NCBI RefSeq assembly: GCF_017656155.1
Contig: NZ_JACDOH010000002.1
Coordinates: 62,001 to 126,000, forward strand
DNA: 64,000 nt
DNA from: Thermosyntropha sp.
GTDB taxonomy: Bacteria > Bacillota > Syntrophomonadia > Syntrophomonadales > Syntrophomonadaceae
Direction: 5' to 3'
Made by a program: the position numbers and the translations under genes. Below the pieces are notes generated by a model. That model saw only the letters and a list, made by a program, of their open reading frames with translations. It had not been told where the DNA came from and ran no database searches. Positions 51,195 through 59,420 of this stretch are shown here, piece after piece; position 1 is the stretch's first letter, and each line of letters begins with the position of its first letter.

Positions 51195-52493
51195 ATGAAC
51201 TTCAACAGAAAATCAATTTTTAGCTTTTTTCTAATATTACTTATATCCTCTTTTCCTCTAATTATTTTTATTAAACCTGTTAAAGCATATTTAAATACTC
51301 CTGAAATTAGCGGAAAGTCTGCAGTCCTGATGGATGCAGCCTCAGGTCGTGTGCTATATGAAAAAAATGCCCATGAAAGGCTTCCTATGGCAAGTTTAAC
51401 TAAAATAATGACTGCATTTTTAACGGTAGAAAATGGTGATTTAGATGAAAAAGTCAAGGTAAGCAAATATGCTGCAAGTATTCCTGAGTGTTCAATATAT
51501 CTAGAACCAGGTGAAGTATTGACCAGAAGAGAGCTGCTTTATGCAGTAATGTTGAAATCAGCTAATGATGCATCTGTGGCTTTGGCCGAAAGTGTAGCAG
51601 GAAGTGAAAAAGACTTTGTAAAACTGATGAATAAAAGGGCAGGGGAGTTGGGGCTTAAAGATACCCATTATGTCAATCCACACGGTTTAGATGCCAACGG
51701 ACACTACAGTTCAGCTTATGATCTGGCCCTGCTCAGTCGCAAGGCCTTGCAAAATAAAGTTTTTGCCGAGATTGTAAGAACCAAATATAAGACTATTCCC
51801 TGGGAAGGACATGATGAGGACAGGGCTTTGTACAATATAAATAGATTACTTTACCGGTATGAAGGAACAATCGGAATAAAAACCGGATATACCAGGAAGG
51901 CCGGCAACTGTGTGGTGGGGGCAGCTCAAAAGGGAGACATGGTTTTAATTGCTGTTTCGATGAATTCTCCAGCGGTTTATGATGACCTAACGCGGATGCT
52001 GAATTATGGATTTAAAAATTATAAAATGTTTAATATTGCTTCTAAAAAACAGGTTTTTGCAGAAGTAAAAGTAAATGGTGGAGAAACTGAAACAGTAAAA
52101 ATAAATTTAAATGAGGATTTAAAAGTAGCGGCTACCTCAGATGAAATACCTTATATTACTTATCAAATCACGGTCCCGGATAAAATCTCTGCTCCAGTGA
52201 AAAAAGGGGAAAAAATAGGTGAATGCAAGCTGTATTTAAAAGACGAAGAACCATTAGCATCTGTTGACATGGTAGCTGGTGAAACTGTAAGCCTTCAGAG
52301 GGTTCCTGCTTTTGTTATGGTTGCAAAAAGAATTTTTGATAACTGGTGGATATATTTTTCAGGCATATTGGTTTTATTAATTTATTATAAAAGAAAGAAA
52401 AACATCAGTTTAGAAGGATATTTAAAGCAATTCCTGCGGTGGCTTTTAAAAAGAAAAATTGAACAGATGAAAGAGAAAAAAAGAATAATTTAA
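51195..52493 (+). CDS. D-alanyl-D-alanine carboxypeptidase (PBP5/DacF type)
   Basis: A 432-residue serine peptidase that trims the last D-Ala from peptidoglycan stem peptides. Signal peptide (about 1-30), then the active-site SLTK (SxxK), SAND (SxN) and GIKTGYT (KTG) motifs, a PBP5 C-terminal domain, and a late membrane helix (WWIYFSGILVLLIYY) with a basic tail, unlike the amphipathic tail of PBP5. ATG 51195 is better spaced from CAGGAG than ATG 51189. A strong terminator follows. Confidence 0.93.
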   Translation: MNFNRKSIFSFFLILLISSFPLIIFIKPVKAYLNTPEISGKSAVLMDAASGRVLYEKNAHERLPMASLTKIMTAFLTVENGDLDEKVKVSKYAASIPECSIYLEPGEVLTRRELLYAVMLKSANDASVALAESVAGSEKDFVKLMNKRAGELGLKDTHYVNPHGLDANGHYSSAYDLALLSRKALQNKVFAEIVRTKYKTIPWEGHDEDRALYNINRLLYRYEGTIGIKTGYTRKAGNCVVGAAQKGDMVLIAVSMNSPAVYDDLTRMLNYGFKNYKMFNIASKKQVFAEVKVNGGETETVKINLNEDLKVAATSDEIPYITYQITVPDKISAPVKKGEKIGECKLYLKDEEPLASVDMVAGETVSLQRVPAFVMVAKRIFDNWWIYFSGILVLLIYYKRKKNISLEGYLKQFLRWLLKRKIEQMKEKKRII

Positions 52494-52541
52494 GAACTTG
52501 GTTTAAATTAGTTTACATAATGTTCATTATAGGAAGTTAAA

Positions 52542-52605
52542 TAAATAATAAAAAACCGGATCTAAAAATCCGCAAATAGGCTTAAACCCGGTTTTTTATT
52601 ATTTA
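52542..52605. terminator. Bidirectional terminator between carboxypeptidase and reductase genes
   Basis: TAAATAATAAAAAACCGG (52542-52559) and its exact complement (52588-52605) form an 18-bp stem; a small GGAT/ATCC hairpin sits in the loop. A-rich and T-rich ends serve both strands. Confidence 0.92.
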
Positions 52606-52609
52606 TGAT

Positions 52610-54064
52610 TTATGCAGTTTCATAATAGATATTTTCTTCTTCAACTCCTGCTTCTATTAATAAATCCAGACAGGCTTTAATCATCGCTGGTGAGCCGCAC
52701 ATATATATCTTATATTGAGTTAAATCTAACTCTTTCATTACATCTGTTACTAAGCCTCTTTTGCCTGACCATTTTTCATCAATAGCTACAACAGGAATAT
52801 ATTCGAAATTGCGGTTTTCTTTCATTAATTTTGTAAAATGCTGATTATAAATCAGCTCGTCAATATAATTTACTCCATGTATGAGCTTGATTTCCCCGGC
52901 GTTGTTATTTAAGGCCTCTTCTGTCATTGGCAGGAATGGCGTTATACCTATTCCCCCGGCAACGAAGAGCAATTTCTCTGCAGAGGGGTTTTTGATAACC
53001 ATTGTGTCCCCCATAGGCCCTTTAAGGGTAACTTGATCCCCTATTTTGATATTATTGAATATTATATTGGTACCATACCCATTGGGGACTTTTTTAATCG
53101 TTATACTAAGCTTCCCTTCTTTATATTTAGATATTGAATAAGCTCTGTACATAACAGGATTATCTTGTATCTTTAGTAATACGAATTGTCCTGCTTTAAA
53201 ATTAATTGAGGCAGGCTTTATTAATTTCAATACATATTCTCTGGTATCATTATTAAGTTCTATGATTTCGTCGACTATAGCGATTATTTTCTCAGGTTTA
53301 GTTTTTATATCATTCTCATAAATTTTTTGAATAGTATGGATTTCTTTCTCAGTATTTATTGATAAAATGCCTGCTGGACAATTTTTTACACAAGTTTGAC
53401 AGCGTATGCAGTGTTCGTGTGAAAATTGATTATTAGAATCAAATTCTAAATAAGGAGTTAACTGCATAGGACAAACCCTAGCGCATTTTCCGCATATGTG
53501 ACACATATCTTTATCAGCTATTGTAACTTTTTCATCAAATTTAGTATTTAACTTTAGTAATTTGCCCAGTTTATAAAAAAGAATTTGCATTGTTCCCATC
53601 GGACATATTCTGCACCATGCCCGAGGAGAAACTAGAATTGCCAAGATAGTACCTAATATAGTAACTACAAGGTAATTAACCACAAAAATATATCCTAATT
53701 TATCAATAAAAGGTGTAGTTCCCCAAATTGATATTACTTTAGCTAATCTGCTCCCTAGCATATACATAAACCAGGTAAACATAAGAACTAAGGTTATTTT
53801 GCTCCTAAGAAAGGCTGGTAATTTAATATTTCGGCTTACCGGCATAATAATTCCATCAAATAAACTGCCATGAGGACATATATTACCGCACCAGTATTTT
53901 CCTTTTAACATTCCTAAAATCATAAGTGAAAACATTATAGGTATCATTAACAATCCGAATTTAGGAATCCACAGCCCCCCTACTGCAACTAATAAAATAA
54001 ACAACCATGCATACCTTCTAAGTGGAGTAAATATGCGGTTAGTTTTGATGTTATAAAACTCCAA
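52610..54064 (-). CDS. NapH-like membrane ferredoxin fused to a flavin reductase domain
   Basis: A 484-residue fusion. The N-terminal half is polytopic (about 4-5 helices) with the NapH/NosR motifs GNICPHG and RICPMG, followed by two 4Fe-4S clusters (CHICGKCARVCP; CIRCQTCVKNCP). The C-terminal half (about 255-484) is an FNR/flavodoxin-reductase-like FAD/NAD domain (YRAYSIS, GPMGDT, FVAGGIGITPFLPM, YMCGSPAMIKA). It should carry electrons between NAD(P)H and a membrane or Fe-S partner. TTG 54064 follows GGAGG. A CsoR/FrmR-like operator covers its promoter start region. Confidence 0.85.
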   Translation of the reverse strand: MEFYNIKTNRIFTPLRRYAWLFILLVAVGGLWIPKFGLLMIPIMFSLMILGMLKGKYWCGNICPHGSLFDGIIMPVSRNIKLPAFLRSKITLVLMFTWFMYMLGSRLAKVISIWGTTPFIDKLGYIFVVNYLVVTILGTILAILVSPRAWCRICPMGTMQILFYKLGKLLKLNTKFDEKVTIADKDMCHICGKCARVCPMQLTPYLEFDSNNQFSHEHCIRCQTCVKNCPAGILSINTEKEIHTIQKIYENDIKTKPEKIIAIVDEIIELNNDTREYVLKLIKPASINFKAGQFVLLKIQDNPVMYRAYSISKYKEGKLSITIKKVPNGYGTNIIFNNIKIGDQVTLKGPMGDTMVIKNPSAEKLLFVAGGIGITPFLPMTEEALNNNAGEIKLIHGVNYIDELIYNQHFTKLMKENRNFEYIPVVAIDEKWSGKRGLVTDVMKELDLTQYKIYMCGSPAMIKACLDLLIEAGVEEENIYYETA

Positions 54065-54083
54065 TTGTCCACTACCTCCTTTA

Positions 54084-54145
54084 AATTATTATACATATAC
54101 CCCCTATATGTATAATAATTATATGAATATTATTTTAAAAGTCAA
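54084..54145 (-). promoter_or_regulatory. Reductase promoter with CsoR/FrmR-like operator
   Basis: On the minus strand, TTGACT (54140-54145), a 16-nt spacer and TATAAT (54118-54123). Directly downstream lies a perfect 16-bp inverted repeat (arms 54084-54099 and 54105-54120) around a five-G core (CCCCC at 54100-54104 on plus). G-tract cores flanked by AT-rich dyads are the operator style of DUF156 repressors (CsoR, RcnR, FrmR, CstR). The regulator gene is not in this window. Confidence 0.6.
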
Positions 54146-54152
54146 GATAAAT

Positions 54153-54185
54153 AAAAAAAATCGGCATATAAACATAGTGCCGATT
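54153..54185 (-). terminator. Terminator of the LysR gene
   Basis: On the minus strand AATCGGCA and TGCCGATT pair around an 11-nt loop and are followed by eight Ts. Confidence 0.85.
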
Positions 54186-54226
54186 CGCCAATTCATGCAT
54201 TTAACGTAATTAAAATATGAAAGATT

Positions 54227-55180
54227 TTATATAAAACGCATTTTGTTTTTAGCAACGAGTTCAGCTTCTGCCTTCCATATTGTATGGGGTGAAATTAAAA
54301 ATTCAAATAGTTCCTTTTTTAACCCAGTTAGAATTTCACCACTTCGTATAACAACTTCAACATCCCAGCTTAGCTGCAGATTTTCTCCTTCTAAATTTAT
54401 TTCATGTAATTTTCCTTCTTTTAGTTCTCTTTCTACCACCGGATAAGGGATTATTGCTAAGCCTACATTACGCATAACGGCTTCTTTAATAGCTTCCCAG
54501 TTGGTTATTTCCATTACAATGTTCATATCATCCAATTTATAGCCAATTGTTTTGAGATAAGAATTAAATAAATACCTCAAGGTCGATTCTTCTTCGCGGG
54601 TAATAAAAGGTTCAGACATCAATTGTTCAACTGTGATATTTTTTACTTTGCTCCATTTTGAATTGGGGGGAGCTATCAGAACAAGTTTGTTGCTTGAAAC
54701 TTTATGTCTTTCAAGATCTGAACTGTTAGACATATCGCCTTCTACTACACCTATATCAAGAGTCCTTTCTTTTAATGCTTCAATAATTTCGAAAGAATGG
54801 CCTATGTTTACTCTTATGTAAGCATTTGGATGCTTTTCTTTAAAAAATTTAATAGTCTGCGGAAGAAAATAATTGCCCGGGGAATTACTCGCACCTACTC
54901 TGATAAATTCCTTGGTTGACCCGCTTATTTTGGCAATTTCACTTTCCATTTCCTGAAATAAAGCTAAAATTTTTTCCCCATATTCATAAAATTTTTTACC
55001 AGCTTCAGTAAGTTTTACACCGCTGCTTCCGCGTTCAAATAACTCAACATTATAATATTGTTCTAATGACTTAATTTGTGAACTTATAGCCGGTTGAGTA
55101 AAGTTGAGTATTTTAGCAGCCCTAGTAAAACTTTTAACCTGAGCAATAGTTCTAAAAATTTCAAATTGCTCAATATTCAT
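54227..55180 (-). CDS. LysR family transcriptional regulator
   Basis: A 317-residue regulator: an N-terminal winged HTH (SFTRAAKILNFTQPAISSQIKSLEQ, about 18-42) and a two-lobed substrate-binding domain, similar to the CysB/CysL/YeiE branch. ATG 55180 follows GGGTGA. It precedes the reductase gene on the same strand, separated by its own terminator, so it may or may not control it. A palindrome at 55274-55290 lies upstream. Confidence 0.92.
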   Translation of the reverse strand: MNIEQFEIFRTIAQVKSFTRAAKILNFTQPAISSQIKSLEQYYNVELFERGSSGVKLTEAGKKFYEYGEKILALFQEMESEIAKISGSTKEFIRVGASNSPGNYFLPQTIKFFKEKHPNAYIRVNIGHSFEIIEALKERTLDIGVVEGDMSNSSDLERHKVSSNKLVLIAPPNSKWSKVKNITVEQLMSEPFITREEESTLRYLFNSYLKTIGYKLDDMNIVMEITNWEAIKEAVMRNVGLAIIPYPVVERELKEGKLHEINLEGENLQLSWDVEVVIRSGEILTGLKKELFEFLISPHTIWKAEAELVAKNKMRFI

Positions 55181-55599
55181 AGCTTCACCCCGTTTGGTTT
55201 ATTAAATGTTTATTTTTGTCCGATTTTGTATATAAAAAAAGTAATTTACTATTATTATATCAAATATTCAGAATTGTTAATAGTTAACAAGAAAAATCTA
55301 CATTGTCATTTTATTTTTATTTTTTTACACAATAATACTTAAACAAAAATTCAAAAACAAATATATTTATGAAATTATGTCTTCATGTAACAAAAATATC
55401 CCTAATACAGGGTATCAAAAAAATAAATACAGTCAAGACAATTTTTCAAAAAAATTCAAAAAATTTTTTTAGCAGTTCAATAAGTATATACATATTTTTC
55501 CTTGAAAAATAAGAAGGATTTTACTATTATTTGTCGAAACTTGAAGTTGCTTACTTATTTATAAAAAAAAATAATAAATCAGGAAAGGAATGATCAGTT
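55181..55599. other. AT-rich divergent region between LysR and peptidase genes
   Basis: About 420 nt. It holds the palindrome TTGTTAATAGTTAACAA (55274-55290, 7-bp arms), a possible LysR site, and a weak CCCT/AGGG hairpin near 55397-55416. A 31-codon frame at 55377-55472 has no ribosome site. The rest shows long A/T runs and no recognised element. Confidence 0.4.
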
Positions 55600-56580
55600 A
55601 TGAAAAAGGTAAGCAGCTTTAAACGACGATTTATCTGTACAACTTTTTTAACATTAATGTCTTTATTATTCTCTCCCCCATATTTGGATGCGTTAAATGC
55701 AGCTACAGTAACTTATTCAGGACCTGTAAACTGGACGGTAACTACATATGATTCATTTAATCCTTATTCTGTACATAATGCATATAATCCGGTGACTATT
55801 ACCATCAACGGACGCAGTTATACATATTATACCGTAACTTCAAAAGTGCCAACTGATAATACTGTAAATACTTCGCAAAAAACTACATTAGAAAATCATG
55901 CCTCTTCTCAAACAGCAGAGGTCCAAGTGATAGCGGAAGGAACTAAATGGGCAACTGAACTTTATATTATTCGCAGCACAAATCCGGGGCCTACTGTAAT
56001 GATCGTCGGTGGAATTCATGGCAATGAAGCTGCGGGCTATAAGGCGGCGGAAGAAATTAAAAATTGGAAAATAAACCGTGGAACTTTATTAGTTCTACCG
56101 CGCGCAAATAAACAAGCTATAGCAATTAATAAGAGATATGTTAAAAGTGAAGGTGACTTAAACCGATCTTTCCCAGTTCGAAGTTCTTCATATGGAAGCG
56201 GCACTTTAGCGAGAGCTATTTATAAAACTGTCCAAGATTATAAGGTTGATTGGCTTATGGATATGCATGAAGGATATGATTTTTATAAAAATTCCTCAAC
56301 TGACTCAGTAGGACAAACTCTTATATATTATCCTAATACAGCTACAAAAAATATCAGCAAAAAAATAGTTAAAACAATAAATGCAAACATTAGCAGTTCT
56401 TATAGACAGTTTACACTGCTTCGTTATCCGGTCAGGGGAAGCTTGGCTAGAGCTAGTGCGGAGTTTTTAGGAGTAAACAGTTTTATATTTGAGACTTCAC
56501 AAAAGCAGGATTTAACTCTTAGAATAGATTATCATAAAAAAGCAGCTGAGATATTACTTAAAGAGTTGGGAATGAAATAA
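55600..56580 (+). CDS. Secreted M14-like zinc carboxypeptidase/aspartoacylase-fold protein
   Basis: A 326-residue secreted hydrolase. A signal peptide of about 35 residues (LTLMSLLFSPPYLDALNA) is followed by an N-terminal beta region and the metallocarboxypeptidase core. Zinc ligands His140 and Glu143 (GGIHGNEAAG), third ligand His223 (MDMHEG), general base Glu298 (FIFETSQ), and GDLNRSFP for substrate carboxylate binding. It could cleave a peptide or amide; the partner is unknown. It is convergent with the amidoligase gene, 5 nt apart. Confidence 0.82.
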   Translation: MKKVSSFKRRFICTTFLTLMSLLFSPPYLDALNAATVTYSGPVNWTVTTYDSFNPYSVHNAYNPVTITINGRSYTYYTVTSKVPTDNTVNTSQKTTLENHASSQTAEVQVIAEGTKWATELYIIRSTNPGPTVMIVGGIHGNEAAGYKAAEEIKNWKINRGTLLVLPRANKQAIAINKRYVKSEGDLNRSFPVRSSSYGSGTLARAIYKTVQDYKVDWLMDMHEGYDFYKNSSTDSVGQTLIYYPNTATKNISKKIVKTINANISSSYRQFTLLRYPVRGSLARASAEFLGVNSFIFETSQKQDLTLRIDYHKKAAEILLKELGMK

Positions 56581-56585
56581 GTTTT

Positions 56586-58145
56586 TCAATGTCGCGTTAT
56601 TCTCCCGGAGGGGTTAATTCTTACCGGCAAGGTATTGTTGACCCTCCGGGGGATATTTCTTCTTCTAGTAGTCTGGGAATTAGAATTTCTGCTATTTATG
56701 GAAATTTGACTGATTCTGGTTATCTGCCTGTTAGCAGAAGTATTTCCTTTAGCTCGGTTTATATTAAGGTTTGATTTACTTGTTTTCACTGTCTTTTTAA
56801 TCGATATACTCCATGCTTTTCTAATATCTATTTTTTCATCCCAGTTTGTGTTTTTTTCAATCATTTCCGGAATTATTTGCAGGTGTTCACAATAAAGAAA
56901 ATATATATCTGTGTTTTTAATATCGTTCCATAAATATTTAAAATATATTTTTAAACGTTCCTGTTCTCCGTTATAAAAGGCTTTTTGTGCTTCAATGGAG
57001 CAAAAGTAGTTCATGGACAAATAAGGATATTTGCTGGCTACTATTTTAGCCAAACATAAAATGGCAAGAGTTATCTGAGGAGAAATAAGCCAGCTCCCTA
57101 AAGTGCGATACTCGAAGCCCCCGTGTTCTTTTTTTCTAACATCACCGATGAAACCATATTTTTTTCTCCTTTTGGCTGCTGGGACTGGATTTTCTAATAA
57201 AAAGCCTATTATACCCAAGTAATTATCCAAAGCACGCAAAAGCTTAAAATTAAGTTCTGTATTGCTAAAATGGATATGTCCCCCTGTTGAGTATTCATTA
57301 GCCGGCTGGCTGCCAGCTAACCACTTTATATTTTTGTGAGGGGCTAATTTATTGGCTGCTATCAAGGCTTCTTTTATATTATGGGTAAGCTCTAACGGAG
57401 AGAAACTTGGTTTAGGTCTTATTTCCGCTATGGGACGCTGCTGCCGGTTAGGCATACGAATGTTATCACAGCCGACTACTCCTTCACGGGGAAAAAAATT
57501 TGAAGCAGCCACTATTTTTTGGTTTTTAGAATTGATCAATAAAAATTCAGGGTCTGCTCCTATTTTTACTTCCCTTTTTTGTACATAATCATCTATATTA
57601 TATATTTTTTTGATATAGGCTTTTACTGCGTTTAATTCTTTTTGGCGCAAGATAGGTGAAGGATCTACTGAAGTTACTTTATATTGACGCCTGGCATTCA
57701 ATATTATATAAACCTTACCAATATCCAGTCCTAGGATATAAAGAGTCTTGCGTGCCATTTCCGCTATTTTGGGATTATTTCCTTCGCGAATGAATTCCAC
57801 GTTCTTTTTGGTTTTGGAGGTGTTTTTTGCTTTGATGGATATAATATTAAAATCGCACACTACTATTTCATATATGCGATTTGCTTTATCAATATTTTCA
57901 TAAGAAAATGGTATGTTATTAAGTTTTAAAATTTTACTCATTTTTTCTTTCTGGGTATTAACTATAGCTTCGGGAGAATTTATTATTAATTTACAGGTCG
58001 AATTTTGGTCATAAATGTTAATCTGCAGATAGTCAGTTTTTTCTATCTCTATATCTCTTGAATTAACATCTTCTAATTCTTCACCGATAATCTTTTTTAA
58101 AGCTTCTCCTGTTTCATTTTTAGAATAAAAAAATACCAGATTCAT
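56586..58145 (-). CDS. COOH-NH2 ligase (phiEco32-like amidoligase type 2, GS fold)
   Basis: A 519-residue protein. The middle (about 195-400) resembles the putative amidoligase family PF14395, with a glutamine-synthetase-like fold: KIGADPEFLLIN, GCDNIRMP followed by RPIAEIRPKPS, GGHIHFS, and FEYRTLGSWL. Members are predicted to form amide bonds. The last 60 residues are Arg/Asn/Ser-rich. It starts 2 nt after the YheC-like gene, its GGAAGG lying inside that gene's end, so the two are translationally coupled. Earlier computational work grouped such ligases with ATP-grasp partners in spore-formers (from memory). Confidence 0.8.
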   Translation of the reverse strand: MNLVFFYSKNETGEALKKIIGEELEDVNSRDIEIEKTDYLQINIYDQNSTCKLIINSPEAIVNTQKEKMSKILKLNNIPFSYENIDKANRIYEIVVCDFNIISIKAKNTSKTKKNVEFIREGNNPKIAEMARKTLYILGLDIGKVYIILNARRQYKVTSVDPSPILRQKELNAVKAYIKKIYNIDDYVQKREVKIGADPEFLLINSKNQKIVAASNFFPREGVVGCDNIRMPNRQQRPIAEIRPKPSFSPLELTHNIKEALIAANKLAPHKNIKWLAGSQPANEYSTGGHIHFSNTELNFKLLRALDNYLGIIGFLLENPVPAAKRRKKYGFIGDVRKKEHGGFEYRTLGSWLISPQITLAILCLAKIVASKYPYLSMNYFCSIEAQKAFYNGEQERLKIYFKYLWNDIKNTDIYFLYCEHLQIIPEMIEKNTNWDEKIDIRKAWSISIKKTVKTSKSNLNINRAKGNTSANRQITRISQISINSRNSNSQTTRRRNIPRRVNNTLPVRINPSGRITRH

Positions 58146-58147
58146 TT

Positions 58148-59311
58148 TTAAACCTTCCTTTTTACTTCATAATCCATATTATTGCTCAGCTTTTGACTGA
58201 CAACAAAAATAAAATAATCGGTAAGTAATTCGAGATGTCGTTTTCGTATATCTTCCTCATCAAAACTGGCAGGTTTGGAATTTACTTCAAAAATGTAAAG
58301 ATCACCATTTATATCTATACCTACGTCAAGAGAAATAATAGCCAGATTAATACCTAAATGTTTTTCTAAAGTTTCAGGAACAACTTTGCAGATGATTCTT
58401 ATTTGTCTTTTTATCTTTTCTATATGTTCTTTTCGGTTCCTAAAGACTTCGTTTATCACTTCCTCAAAAGGTGCAGCTTTTCCTCCGTTTGGAATATGAG
58501 TTACAAAACGGTTAGGAGCAGCTACGCGCACGCCTATTCCAGTTAAAACCCACTTTCCATTTCCGTCTTTTTGCACTTGCATCCTTAAATCAAATATCCT
58601 TTTTTGGAATTTGGCTAAATTTATACCTTGTTGCAATAGATAATATTTAGGATAAGGGATATATACCTGTAATCTATGATATAAATTTTCAAACGATTTG
58701 CATTTAATCCAAACCAAGGGCTTACTTTCAACAGATGCAAAGACCAGCTGTTTTCCGGGTTTTTTTATTATTTTAATAATTCCCTTACCTCTGCTGCTGT
58801 TATGAGGTTTTAAAAAAACCTCATCATATGTGTTTATAAATTCATATAAGGCAGATTTGGAAAAAACAGAAGTCCGAGGCAAATAAGATGCAATTTCAGG
58901 ATTATTTTTTAATGCCTGATGGACTTCCCATTTATTTAAAAATCGTGTATTAAAAAGAAACATATTTTTTTGCTGTAATTTGTTCAATGTATTTTGAACC
59001 TGAACTTTTTTCTCTTCACTTCTATAAGATAGACGATTATATACAATGTCCGGAAAATCAAATTTTTTTTGCACCCATTTATCTTTTTTATCCAAGGTAA
59101 ACCCTCTGATTTTCCGGGATTTCCAGTAAATATTTTGTGGATAGAAAAAAAATACCAGTATATTTTTTTTTCTGGCATGTAAAATCATTTCTTTGTGAAG
59201 ACGAGCTGACTTACCTTGCGGATAAAACATTTTTTTGTTGTTAGAGGTGATAAGGATTCCTACGGAAACTGAAAATGGCCGCTTTTCAGCTATTGATTCT
59301 TTGTCAGACAT
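58148..59311 (-). CDS. YheC/YheD family ATP-grasp spore coat-associated protein
   Basis: A 387-residue protein of the YheC/D family, linked to the endospore coat in Bacillus. N-terminal region VGILITSNNKKMFYP and IVYNRLSYRS; ATP-grasp core with FLKPHNSSRGKGIIKI (nucleotide-binding lysine and glycine loop), DLRMQVQKDGNGKW, and IFEVNSKPA (metal/acid residues). It should activate a carboxylate and ligate it to an amine. ATG 59311 follows AAGGAG. First gene of the two-gene ligase operon. Confidence 0.85.
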   Translation of the reverse strand: MSDKESIAEKRPFSVSVGILITSNNKKMFYPQGKSARLHKEMILHARKKNILVFFFYPQNIYWKSRKIRGFTLDKKDKWVQKKFDFPDIVYNRLSYRSEEKKVQVQNTLNKLQQKNMFLFNTRFLNKWEVHQALKNNPEIASYLPRTSVFSKSALYEFINTYDEVFLKPHNSSRGKGIIKIIKKPGKQLVFASVESKPLVWIKCKSFENLYHRLQVYIPYPKYYLLQQGINLAKFQKRIFDLRMQVQKDGNGKWVLTGIGVRVAAPNRFVTHIPNGGKAAPFEEVINEVFRNRKEHIEKIKRQIRIICKVVPETLEKHLGINLAIISLDVGIDINGDLYIFEVNSKPASFDEEDIRKRHLELLTDYFIFVVSQKLSNNMDYEVKRKV

Positions 59312-59385
59312 TTGCTTTCTCCTTTAAAACAGGTTTAATTCATAATATGAACTTCAAATAAAGTAGGTGTCTTAGATTAAATATT

Positions 59386-59414
59386 CAAAAAGAAACCGGC
59401 CTTAAAAGGCCGGT
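59386..59414 (-). terminator. Terminator after trkH
   Basis: On the minus strand ACCGGCC pairs with GGCCGGT across TTTTAA and is followed by TTTCTTTTT. It ends the ychF-trkA-trkH transcript before the ligase operon. Confidence 0.85.
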
Positions 59415-59420
59415 AAGATA

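Noticed and set aside
55377-55472. 31-codon reading frame in the LysR-peptidase gap
   Set aside because: No ribosome binding site, low-complexity Lys/Asn/Phe composition, long A/T runs.
56586-58145. Prophage remnant suggested by phage-type amidoligase
   Set aside because: No phage structural, integrase or lysis genes nearby; the partner is a spore-coat ATP-grasp gene and the family is common in spore-formers.
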